From contig JBCCZC010000412.1 in assembly GCA_039188505.1 (NCBI GenBank), positions 1 to 5,201 of the forward strand: DNA of 5,201 bases. Reading direction: 5' to 3'. The notes under the pieces are model-generated. The model was not told the DNA's origin, did no database searches, and worked only from the letters and a program-made list of their open reading frames with translations. Below, piece after piece: positions 1 to 5,201 of this stretch; positions within the stretch are counted from its first letter, which is position 1, and every line of letters begins with the position of its first letter. The DNA is from JBCCZC01 sp039188505 (GTDB lineage Bacteria; Pseudomonadota; Gammaproteobacteria; Xanthomonadales; SZUA-38). The translations under genes and the position numbers were made by a program.

Positions 1-1
1 C

Positions 2-439
2 GCCGGTGTCGAGGTAGCTACGGCGGAATCATGCACCGGGGGCTGGATCGCCAAATGCCTGACCGATGCGTCCGGTAGCTCCGGGTGGTTCAGCACCGGC
101 GTGGTCAGCTACGGCAACGCGACCAAGGCGGCGCTGCTCGGCGTCGACGCCCTGCTCATCGAGCAGCACGGCGCCGTGAGCCGGCCGGTGGTCGAGGCCA
201 TGGCGGTGGGTCTGCGCGAGCGCTGGGCCCCGAAGGCATCCACGGTCGCCGTCAGCGGCGTTGCGGGACCGACCGGCGGCTCGGCGGAGAAGCCGGTCGG
301 ACTGGTCTGGTTCGGTTGGGCGGATGCGAAGGGTGGCCTGAGGAGCGAGCACCGGGTCTTCCCGGGGGATCGCGAGGCGGTCCGGCGCCATGCCGTCGCC
401 CGCGCCCTGGTCGGACTGCGTGACGGCATCTCGGGCTGA
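2..439 (+). CDS. pncC: Nicotinamide-nucleotide amidase (PncC / CinA C-terminal domain), 5' end missing
   Basis: This is the 3' part of a gene open from the window edge, encoding 145 residues before a TGA at 437-439. The enzyme hydrolyses nicotinamide mononucleotide to nicotinate mononucleotide and ammonia in the cytoplasmic pyridine nucleotide cycle. The family signature TAESCTGGWIAK lies at residues 7-18 of the visible part. It is followed by a SSGWFSTGVVSYGN segment, then EQHGAVS, then the glycine-rich motif GVAGPTGGSAEKPVG (residues 86-100), all typical of PncC/CinA. Compared with the stand-alone E. coli protein (about 165 residues), only some 20 N-terminal residues are missing. If this is instead a full-length CinA with an N-terminal MoaB-like domain, much more lies outside. 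An internal GTG at 101 is not the start, because the signature motif is upstream of it. The position just before recA is the usual one for this family in Gammaproteobacteria. Confidence 0.95.
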   Translation, partial: AGVEVATAESCTGGWIAKCLTDASGSSGWFSTGVVSYGNATKAALLGVDALLIEQHGAVSRPVVEAMAVGLRERWAPKASTVAVSGVAGPTGGSAEKPVGLVWFGWADAKGGLRSEHRVFPGDREAVRRHAVARALVGLRDGISG

Positions 440-460
440 CCCGGAGGCGCCAGCGGGGAC

Positions 461-489
461 TGCTTGCGGCCGGGTTTCTGGACTACAAT
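461..489 (+). promoter_or_regulatory. Candidate recA promoter P1
   Basis: A good -10 hexamer, TACAAT, lies at 484-489 in the pncC-recA spacer. The -35 side is poor: TGCTTG at 461-466 gives a 17-bp spacer but matches the consensus weakly, and TTGCGG at 464-469 would leave only 14 bp. Transcription from here would start near 496 and place the stem-loop at 506-533 in the recA 5' untranslated region. The call rests on the -10 and its location. Confidence 0.4.
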
Positions 490-505
490 CGCTTGCGCAA
501 CGGCC

Positions 506-533
506 TTAGCACCCGGGGAGCCCGGTGTGCTAA
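506..533. repeat. Strong inverted repeat / stem-loop upstream of recA
   Basis: The left arm TTAGCACCCGGG (506-517) pairs with the right arm CCCGG-T-GTGCTAA (521-533). The stem has 12 base pairs, one bulged T at 526 and a three-base GAG loop. It lies 67 bases after the pncC stop and 45 bases before the recA start. Only ATTT follows, so it is a poor intrinsic terminator, although it could end pncC transcription inefficiently. It could also be a protein-binding operator or a structured recA leader. The right arm overlaps an extended -10 candidate, so a bound protein would block that promoter. The structure is plain to see, but its role is inferred. Confidence 0.7.
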
Positions 534-536
534 ATT
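528..536 (+). promoter_or_regulatory. Candidate extended -10 promoter element (recA P2)
   Basis: TGCTAAATT at 528-536 fits the extended -10 pattern TGnTATAAT with two mismatches in the hexamer. No good -35 lies 16-18 bases upstream, which extended -10 promoters tolerate. The start would fall near 543, giving a recA leader of about 35 bases. It overlaps the right arm of the stem-loop at 506-533. It is an alternative to the TACAAT element at 484-489. Confidence 0.3.
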
Positions 537-578
537 TCCGGCCCTTCCGATCCACATTTCACCCCCCGGAGAACCTGA

Positions 579-1612
<1,034 letters not shown>

Positions 1613-1616
<4 letters not shown>

Positions 1617-2080
1617 GCGCCGCGGGGGAAGCGCGCGAGCGCGCGATCCGTTGGCTGGCCGTCCGCGAGCGTTCGGCGCAGGAACTGCGGCGACGCCTCG
1701 CCGAGGCTGGCTTCGATGCAGACGTGGCGGCGGAGGCCGTCGCGTCGCTGATCGACGAGCGGTTGCAGAGCGACGAGCGTTTCACGGAGATCTTCGTGCG
1801 CTCCCGCCGCGCCCGGGGGCAGGGCCCTTTTCGGATCCGGGTCGAGCTCGAACAGCAGCATGGCATTGACGGCGAGACCGTTCGCCGCCATCTCCACGGA
1901 GAAGAGGCGGACTGGTACGAGGCAGCCTGGGAGGCGGCGCGGAAGAAATTCCGTGGACCGGCCCGGGACCTTCGTGATCGGGCCAAGCGAACCCGTTTCC
2001 TGACGGGCCGAGGCTTCGAGCGCGACCAGATCGAAAGCGCGCTGGAGCGACTGGAACAAGAAGAGCATGAAAACCAGTAA
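1613..2080 (+). CDS. recX: Regulatory protein RecX
   Basis: RecX (155 residues) is a small, all-helical modulator that binds RecA filaments and limits RecA activity in recombination and SOS induction. Family features are the RERSAQELRRRL helix near residues 18-29, the DERLQSDERF segment (48-57), the conserved GQGPFRIRVELEQQHGI stretch (69-85), and the C-terminal RFLTGRGFERDQIESAL repeat (128-144). These fit the three-helix tandem repeats of the family. The start is TTG at 1613, overlapping the recA stop as TTGA. The in-frame stop at 1592-1594 leaves no ATG or GTG between it and the first conserved helix. An AGGAGG at 1594-1599 inside recA lies 13 bases upstream, which is rather far. A rare start plus tight overlap suggests low, coupled synthesis relative to RecA. 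The charge-rich C-terminus overlaps alaS by 14 bases. Confidence 0.95.
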
Positions 2081-4682
2081 CGAGATCCGCCAGGGCTTCC
2101 TGGATTATTTCGCCGAACGCGGGCACCGGGTGGTGGCTTCGAGCTCCCTGGTGCCGGGCAACGACCCGACGTTGCTGTTTACCAACGCGGGCATGGTGCA
2201 GTTCAAGGACGTGTTCCTGGGCGCGGAGAAGCGCGACTACGTCCGCGCGGCAACGTCCCAGCGCTGCGTTCGCGCGGGCGGGAAGCACAATGATCTGGAC
2301 CAGGTCGGCTACACCGCGCGGCACCACACGTTCTTCGAGATGCTGGGCAACTTCAGCTTCGGTGACTACTTCAAGGAAGAAGCGATCGAGTACGCCTGGG
2401 ATTTCCTGACGCGCGTGGCGGGGCTGCCATCGGAGAAGCTCTGGGTGACGGTCTTCGAGGACGACGACGAGGCGGCCTCGATCTGGCTGGACCGCGTCGG
2501 CGTCTCTCCCGAGCGCTTCAGCCGCATCGGGGCCAAGGACAACTTCTGGGCCATGGGCGACACCGGTCCCTGCGGCCCGTGCACGGAGATCTTCTTCGAT
2601 CACGGTCCCGACATCCCCGGTGGCCCCCCGGGTACGCCGGAAGAAGACGGCGACCGCTACGTCGAGATCTGGAATCTCGTGTTCATGCAGTTCGATCGAA
2701 ACGCCGGCGGCGAGACTCGCCCCCTGCCGAAGCCCTGCGTCGATACGGGGATGGGGCTCGAGCGGCTCGCGGCGATCCTCCAGGGGGTCCACAGCAACTA
2801 CCAGATCGACATCTTCCAGTCGCTGATCCGGCGCGCCGGTGCACTCACGGGCTGCGCGGATCTGGCGCAGAATTCGCTCAAGGTCATCGCCGATCACATC
2901 CGGGCGTGCGCCTTCCTGATCGTCGACGGCGTGCTGCCGGGCAACGAGGGGCGCGGCTACGTGCTACGGCGCATCATTCGTCGGGCCGTACGCCACGGCT
3001 ACAAGCTCGGGGCATCGCAGCCGTTCTTTCACGCCATGGTGCCTGCGCTCGTCGAGGAGATGGGCGCCGCCTATCCGGAACTCGCGGAGAAAGCGGGCTT
3101 CGTGCGCGACGTGCTCGAAGGCGAAGAGGAGCGGTTCTTCGAGACGCTCTCTCAGGGCATGAAGCTGCTCGAGGCCACCGTGGCGGAGCTGGACGGCGAG
3201 ACCATTCCCGGCGAGGACGTCTTCCGCCTCTACGACACGTTCGGCTTTCCGGCAGACCTCACGGCGGATGTCGCTCGCGAACGCGGTCTGGTCATCGATC
3301 GCGACGGCTTCGACGAGGCCATGGAGAAGCAGCGGGAGCGGGCACGCGCCGCGGCCGGGTTCTCGGGCGGTGATCACGTGGACACCGCCGTGCTGAACCG
3401 CCTCGAGCCCACGGTCTTCCTCGGTTACGACGAGGTGTCCAGCGACGATGTCCGGGTCGCGGCGGTGCTGGTCGACGGTCGGAGCGTCGACGCCATCGAG
3501 CCTGGCGCGCGGGCAACGGTGGTCCTGGACCGGACGCCGTTCTATGCCGAGTCCGGAGGCCAGGTGGGCGACCAGGGCGTGCTCGAGGCAGATGGCCTAC
3601 GCTTCGAAGTGGACGATACGCGTAAGCTCGCGGGCACGTTCCACGGCCATGCGGGCACGCTCGTCGAGGGCCGGTTGGCCGTCGGCGATGTCGTGACGGC
3701 CGCTATCGACGGCGAGCGCCGCGCCGCCATCGTGCGCCACCACTCGGCGACGCACCTGCTGCACGCGGCGCTACGCGCGGTCCTTGGCGAGCACGTGGAG
3801 CAGAAAGGCTCCCTGGTTGCTCCGGACCGGCTGCGCTTCGATTTCTCTCATTTTCAGCCCGTCACCGAAGCGGAGCTCCGGCAGATCGAGGACCTCGTCA
3901 ACGGCGAGGTACGCGCGAACGCGGCAGCGCAGGACCGGGTCATGGCCTTCGACGCTGCGATCGAGGCCGGGGCCATGGCGCTCTTTGGCGAGAAATATGG
4001 CGAGGAGGTGCGCGTCATGAGCTTCGGGCCCTTCAGCGTCGAGCTCTGCGGGGGCACCCATGTCGAACGTGTCGGCGACATCGGGCTGGTCAAGATCGTG
4101 TCCGAAGGAGGAATCGCCGCCGGTATTCGCCGCATCGAGGCGGTGGCCGGGCAGGAGGCGCTCGACTTCGTGCACGATGCGGAAGATCGGCTCGCCGAAG
4201 TTGCAGGCCTCCTGAAGGCGTCTCCCGGTGACGTGACGGCCAAGGTGGCCGCCCTGATCGAGGCGGCCCGAAGCGCGGAGAAAGCGCTCGAGCGGGCCAA
4301 GCAGAAGCTCGCGAGCACGGCTGGCAAGGACCTGGCATCGACCGCGACGGACGTCGGCGGCGTGAAGGTGCTCGTAGCGGCATTGCCCGACGCTGAGCCC
4401 AAAAGCCTGCGGAATACCATGGATCAGCTCAAGGACAAGCTCGGCACGGCGGCCATCGTGCTGGCGACGGCCCAGGGCGAGCGGGTTCACCTCGTGGCGG
4501 GGGTGACGAAAGACGTCACGGGACGCGTCAAGGCGGGCGAACTCGTCAACGTGGCTGCCGCGAAGGTGAACGGCCGAGGCGGGGGGCGACCCGACATGGC
4601 GCAGGCAGGCGGTACCGACCCGACGGCCCTGCCCGCAGCTCTGGAGGCGGCGCGGACCTGGCTGGGCGAACAACTTACATGA
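2067..4682 (+). CDS. alaS: Alanine--tRNA ligase
   Basis: AlaRS (871 residues, full length) charges tRNA-Ala with alanine in the cytoplasm and hydrolyses mischarged Ser- and Gly-tRNA-Ala. Domains in order: a class II catalytic core with SSSLVPGNDPTLLFTNAGM (25-43), the motif 2 region HHTFFEMLGNFSFGDYFK (86-103) and motif 3 TGMGLERLA (227-235); a tRNA-recognition region to about residue 450; and an editing domain with all four zinc ligands present, H559 and H563 in HSATH and C661 and H665 in CGGTH. A helical, probably coiled-coil linker follows (about 700-755), then a C-Ala domain ending with the glycine-rich GGGRPDMAQAGG (838-849). The ATG at 2067 matches the known N-terminus (EIRQGFLDYF). Only a weak AAGAAGAG (2058-2065) precedes it, so translation is probably coupled to recX, which it overlaps. 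No promoter of its own is evident. Confidence 0.99.
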   Translation: MKTSNEIRQGFLDYFAERGHRVVASSSLVPGNDPTLLFTNAGMVQFKDVFLGAEKRDYVRAATSQRCVRAGGKHNDLDQVGYTARHHTFFEMLGNFSFGDYFKEEAIEYAWDFLTRVAGLPSEKLWVTVFEDDDEAASIWLDRVGVSPERFSRIGAKDNFWAMGDTGPCGPCTEIFFDHGPDIPGGPPGTPEEDGDRYVEIWNLVFMQFDRNAGGETRPLPKPCVDTGMGLERLAAILQGVHSNYQIDIFQSLIRRAGALTGCADLAQNSLKVIADHIRACAFLIVDGVLPGNEGRGYVLRRIIRRAVRHGYKLGASQPFFHAMVPALVEEMGAAYPELAEKAGFVRDVLEGEEERFFETLSQGMKLLEATVAELDGETIPGEDVFRLYDTFGFPADLTADVARERGLVIDRDGFDEAMEKQRERARAAAGFSGGDHVDTAVLNRLEPTVFLGYDEVSSDDVRVAAVLVDGRSVDAIEPGARATVVLDRTPFYAESGGQVGDQGVLEADGLRFEVDDTRKLAGTFHGHAGTLVEGRLAVGDVVTAAIDGERRAAIVRHHSATHLLHAALRAVLGEHVEQKGSLVAPDRLRFDFSHFQPVTEAELRQIEDLVNGEVRANAAAQDRVMAFDAAIEAGAMALFGEKYGEEVRVMSFGPFSVELCGGTHVERVGDIGLVKIVSEGGIAAGIRRIEAVAGQEALDFVHDAEDRLAEVAGLLKASPGDVTAKVAALIEAARSAEKALERAKQKLASTAGKDLASTATDVGGVKVLVAALPDAEPKSLRNTMDQLKDKLGTAAIVLATAQGERVHLVAGVTKDVTGRVKAGELVNVAAAKVNGRGGGRPDMAQAGGTDPTALPAALEAARTWLGEQLT

Positions 4683-4704
4683 CCGGACATTAGGGCTCCC
4701 GATC

Positions 4705-4751
4705 GTCACAAATGGTAAATCGCGCTTGTGTCGCCGCCCGCCATTTGTGAC
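4705..4751. repeat. 11-bp perfect inverted repeat between alaS and csrA
   Basis: GTCACAAATGG (4705-4715) is exactly repeated in inverse orientation as CCATTTGTGAC (4741-4751), with 25 bases between. It starts 22 bases after the alaS stop. No T-run follows the right arm and the loop is long, so it is a poor intrinsic terminator. It may be a pair of half-sites for a DNA-binding regulator of csrA, or a weak structured 3' end for the alaS message. The repeat is certain; its function is unknown. Confidence 0.65.
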
Positions 4752-4754
4752 AAT
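4726..4754 (+). promoter_or_regulatory. Weak candidate csrA promoter
   Basis: TTGTGT (4726-4731) and GACAAT (4749-4754) are exactly 17 bases apart and match the sigma-70 consensus hexamers at 3 and 4 of 6 positions. The -10 overlaps the right arm of the inverted repeat at 4705-4751, and the -35 lies in its loop. Initiation would be near 4761 and give a csrA leader of about 100 bases. Several csrA promoters are known in E. coli, so this need not be the only one. Confidence 0.3.
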
Positions 4755-4763
4755 CCGGCCATA

Positions 4764-4775
4764 TTAGAGGGATAT
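4764..4775 (+). promoter_or_regulatory. Possible CsrA binding site in csrA leader
   Basis: TTAGAGGGATAT agrees with the CsrA SELEX consensus RUACARGGAUGU at 9 of 12 positions, including the essential GGA (4770-4772). The local GGGA/TCCC pairing (4769-4772 with 4782-4785) would place the GGA in a stem instead of the preferred loop, which weakens the call. It is relevant only if transcription starts upstream of about 4764. Confidence 0.3.
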
Positions 4776-4818
4776 GTAAATTCCCGTCGGCGTTGAAAAA
4801 AGGGCGCAACTGAGGCTC

Positions 4819-4832
4819 GCGACGAAGGTCGC
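4819..4832 (+). repeat. Small hairpin in csrA leader
   Basis: GCGAC (4819-4823) and GTCGC (4828-4832) form a perfect five-base stem closed by a GAAG tetraloop, 31 bases before the csrA start. Nothing resembling a terminator follows. It may help present the downstream GGA motifs as single-stranded RNA. Confidence 0.4.
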
Positions 4833-4842
4833 TTGCGATGGT

Positions 4843-4856
4843 GGAACGAATGGAGG
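4843..4856 (+). promoter_or_regulatory. csrA ribosome binding site with overlapping GGA motifs
   Basis: GGAGG at 4852-4856 is a strong Shine-Dalgarno sequence seven bases before the ATG at 4864. It contains a GGA, and another GGA lies at 4843-4845. In E. coli, CsrA represses its own translation by binding GGA sites, one of which overlaps the csrA ribosome site. The arrangement here would allow the same control, which is an inference from spacing and motif only. Confidence 0.55.
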
Positions 4857-4863
4857 CGCAAAC

Positions 4864-5067
4864 ATGCTGATCCTCACCCGTCGAGTGGGCGAGACACTGA
4901 TGATCGGTGACGAAGTATCGGTCACGGTTCTCGGGGTGAAGGGCAACCAGGTTCGGATCGGAATCAACGCTCCGAAACACGTGGCCGTCCATCGCGAAGA
5001 GATCTACGACCGCATCCAGGCCGAGCACGACGAACCGATCTCGATCCCGAAGCAGGAAGTCGGCTGA
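4864..5067 (+). CDS. csrA: Carbon storage regulator CsrA (RsmA), RNA-binding protein
   Basis: CsrA (67 residues, slightly longer than the 61-residue E. coli protein) is a small homodimeric protein. It binds GGA motifs in mRNA leaders and alters translation and stability of messages for carbon storage, motility and biofilm functions. The sequence opens MLILTRRVGETLMIGDEV, continues with the VLGVKGNQVRIGINAPK core, and ends its conserved part with VAVHREEIYDRIQAE. The two RNA-binding strands are present: the beta-1 LTRR segment (residues 4-7) and the beta-5 segment with R44 in VHREE. The C-terminal tail after residue 54 is variable in this family. A strong GGAGG ribosome site precedes the ATG. 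In many relatives lysC lies between alaS and csrA, but here csrA follows alaS directly. It sits just before a tRNA-Ser gene, a common arrangement in Gammaproteobacteria. Confidence 0.99.
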   Translation: MLILTRRVGETLMIGDEVSVTVLGVKGNQVRIGINAPKHVAVHREEIYDRIQAEHDEPISIPKQEVG

Positions 5068-5069
5068 TC

Positions 5070-5088
5070 CGAACCCGTCACGGGTTCG
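5070..5088 (+). terminator. Stem-loop just after csrA, possible weak terminator
   Basis: CGAACCCG (5070-5077) pairs perfectly with CGGGTTCG (5081-5088) around a TCA loop, starting three bases after the csrA stop. The eight-base GC-rich stem is what a terminator would need, but ACGATATGGG follows where a T-run should be. Termination may be partial or Rho-assisted, or the hairpin may only protect the message end. Confidence 0.4.
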
Positions 5089-5096
5089 ACGATATG

Positions 5097-5110
5097 GGCT
5101 GACGACAGCC
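5097..5110 (+). repeat. Small hairpin in csrA-tRNA spacer
   Basis: GGCTG (5097-5101) pairs with CAGCC (5106-5110) around an ACGA loop. The right arm could pair instead with TCGGCTG at the end of csrA (seven bases, CAGCCGA at 5106-5112). It overlaps the -35 of the tRNA promoter and has no T-run. Its significance is doubtful. Confidence 0.25.
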
Positions 5111-5127
5111 GATCAATGGTCTATAAT
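5099..5127 (+). promoter_or_regulatory. Promoter of the tRNA-Ser gene
   Basis: An exact TATAAT (5122-5127) lies 17 bases after CTGACG (5099-5104), which matches TTGACA at four positions including the TGAC core. The discriminator that follows is very GC-rich (CCGCGCCC), typical of stable-RNA promoters under stringent (ppGpp) control. Initiation is expected near 5134, about 30 bases before the mature tRNA 5' end. Confidence 0.8.
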
Positions 5128-5134
5128 CCGCGCC

Positions 5135-5151
5135 CTCGCGTGTCACGCGAG
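5135..5151. repeat. 17-base palindrome at the tRNA-Ser transcription start
   Basis: CTCGCGTG (5135-5142) and CACGCGAG (5144-5151) are perfect reverse complements around a single T at 5143. It begins about where transcription from the TATAAT promoter should start. In RNA it would fold with a six-base CUCGCG/CGCGAG stem in the 5' leader removed by RNase P. A DNA-binding site is the alternative. Confidence 0.6.
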
Positions 5152-5163
5152 CGAGCGTTTCCC

Positions 5164-5201
5164 GGAGAGGTGGCCGAGCGGCTGAAGGCGCTCCCCTGCT
5201 A
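5164..5201 (+). tRNA. tRNA-Ser(GCT), 3' half beyond the window
   Basis: The visible 38 bases are the 5' half of a class II tRNA. They comprise acceptor strand GGAGAGG (5164-5170), TG, D-stem GCC (5173-5175) closing with GGC (5187-5189) around GAGCGGCTGAA, G26 at 5190, anticodon stem CTCCC (5191-5195), and the start of the loop CTGCTA. The anticodon is GCT at 5198-5200, reading AGC/AGU serine codons. The sequence is nearly identical to the E. coli serV tRNA over this span. The long variable arm, T-arm and 3' end are outside the window. A csrA-tRNA-Ser order is common in Gammaproteobacteria. Confidence 0.93.

Noticed and set aside
101..439. GTG at 101 as the start of a short separate gene
   Set aside because: The same frame continues upstream to the window edge with the conserved TAESCTGG signature, so 101 is internal to pncC.
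493..500. TTGCGCAA eight-base palindrome upstream of recA
   Set aside because: It is short enough to occur by chance in GC-rich DNA, and no partner site or known regulator motif was seen.
1782..2897. Long minus-strand open frame (371 codons) across recX and alaS
   Set aside because: It lies antisense to two clear genes, has low-complexity Arg/Val/Ala/Leu-rich composition, no ribosome site and no family resemblance. Such shadows are common in GC-rich DNA.
2579..3373. Arg-rich plus-strand open frame (264 codons) within alaS
   Set aside because: It is an out-of-frame read of alaS with extreme arginine and glycine content, as expected from a GC-rich codon shift.
3771..4709. Minus-strand open frame (312 codons) opposite the alaS 3' half
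   Set aside because: It is antisense to the AlaRS editing and C-Ala domains, and its composition mirrors the codon bias of alaS. No independent support.
4707..4750. CRP-like TCACA / TGTGA elements before csrA
   Set aside because: A CRP site reads TGTGA-N6-TCACA. Here the halves are in the opposite order and far apart, so they do not form a CRP site.
4690..5028. Minus-strand open frame (112 codons) opposite csrA and its leader
   Set aside because: It overlaps csrA antisense and crosses the inverted repeat and leader. No ribosome site and no family features were seen.
5071..5095. GGGTTCGA resembling a tRNA T-arm after csrA
   Set aside because: The bases after the TTCGA do not pair with the stem before it, and no tRNA body lies upstream. 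The match comes from the csrA 3' stem-loop.

Overview
The window is a GC-rich chromosomal segment that reads as ordinary housekeeping DNA of a gammaproteobacterium. In order, all on the + strand, it holds the 3' end of pncC/cinA, then recA, recX, alaS, csrA and the first half of a tRNA-Ser(GCT) gene. This order is known from many Gammaproteobacteria. The CsrA protein is close to residue-for-residue identical to the enterobacterial protein over its first 50 or so residues. The high GC content and the direct alaS-csrA junction would fit a Chromatiales/Ectothiorhodospiraceae-like lineage, but that placement is an inference and genus cannot be told from this sequence.

Layout. Bases 1-439 are the C-terminal part of the nicotinamide-nucleotide amidase domain (PncC/CinA). 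A 139-base spacer (440-578) holds candidate recA promoter elements and a strong 12-bp stem-loop. It has no recognisable CTG-N10-CAG type LexA box. recA (579-1616), recX (1613-2080) and alaS (2067-4682) overlap one another by 4 and 14 bases and look like one translationally coupled unit. A 181-base spacer (4683-4863) carries an 11-bp perfect inverted repeat, a weak promoter candidate, a small hairpin and several GGA motifs of the kind CsrA binds. csrA (4864-5067) follows. A 96-base spacer then holds a stem-loop just after csrA, a good sigma-70 promoter with an exact TATAAT, and a 17-base palindrome at the expected transcription start. The tRNA-Ser gene begins at 5164 and is cut by the window edge just after its anticodon.

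How the genes relate. RecA is the recombinase and SOS co-protease, and RecX is its dedicated modulator. The TTG start and overlap of recX suggest it is made from the recA message at a lower, coupled rate. alaS, an essential aminoacyl-tRNA synthetase, has no visible promoter of its own and probably shares that message. csrA appears separately regulated, possibly with autoregulation through GGA sites in its leader. PncC recycles nicotinamide mononucleotide in the pyridine nucleotide cycle.

No mobile element, CRISPR array, phage remnant or novel gene system is visible. The points worth a second look are regulatory: the stem-loop before recA, the lack of a classical SOS box, the full overlap of recA-recX-alaS, and the inverted repeat before csrA. 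No stretch longer than 300 bases lacks a gene.
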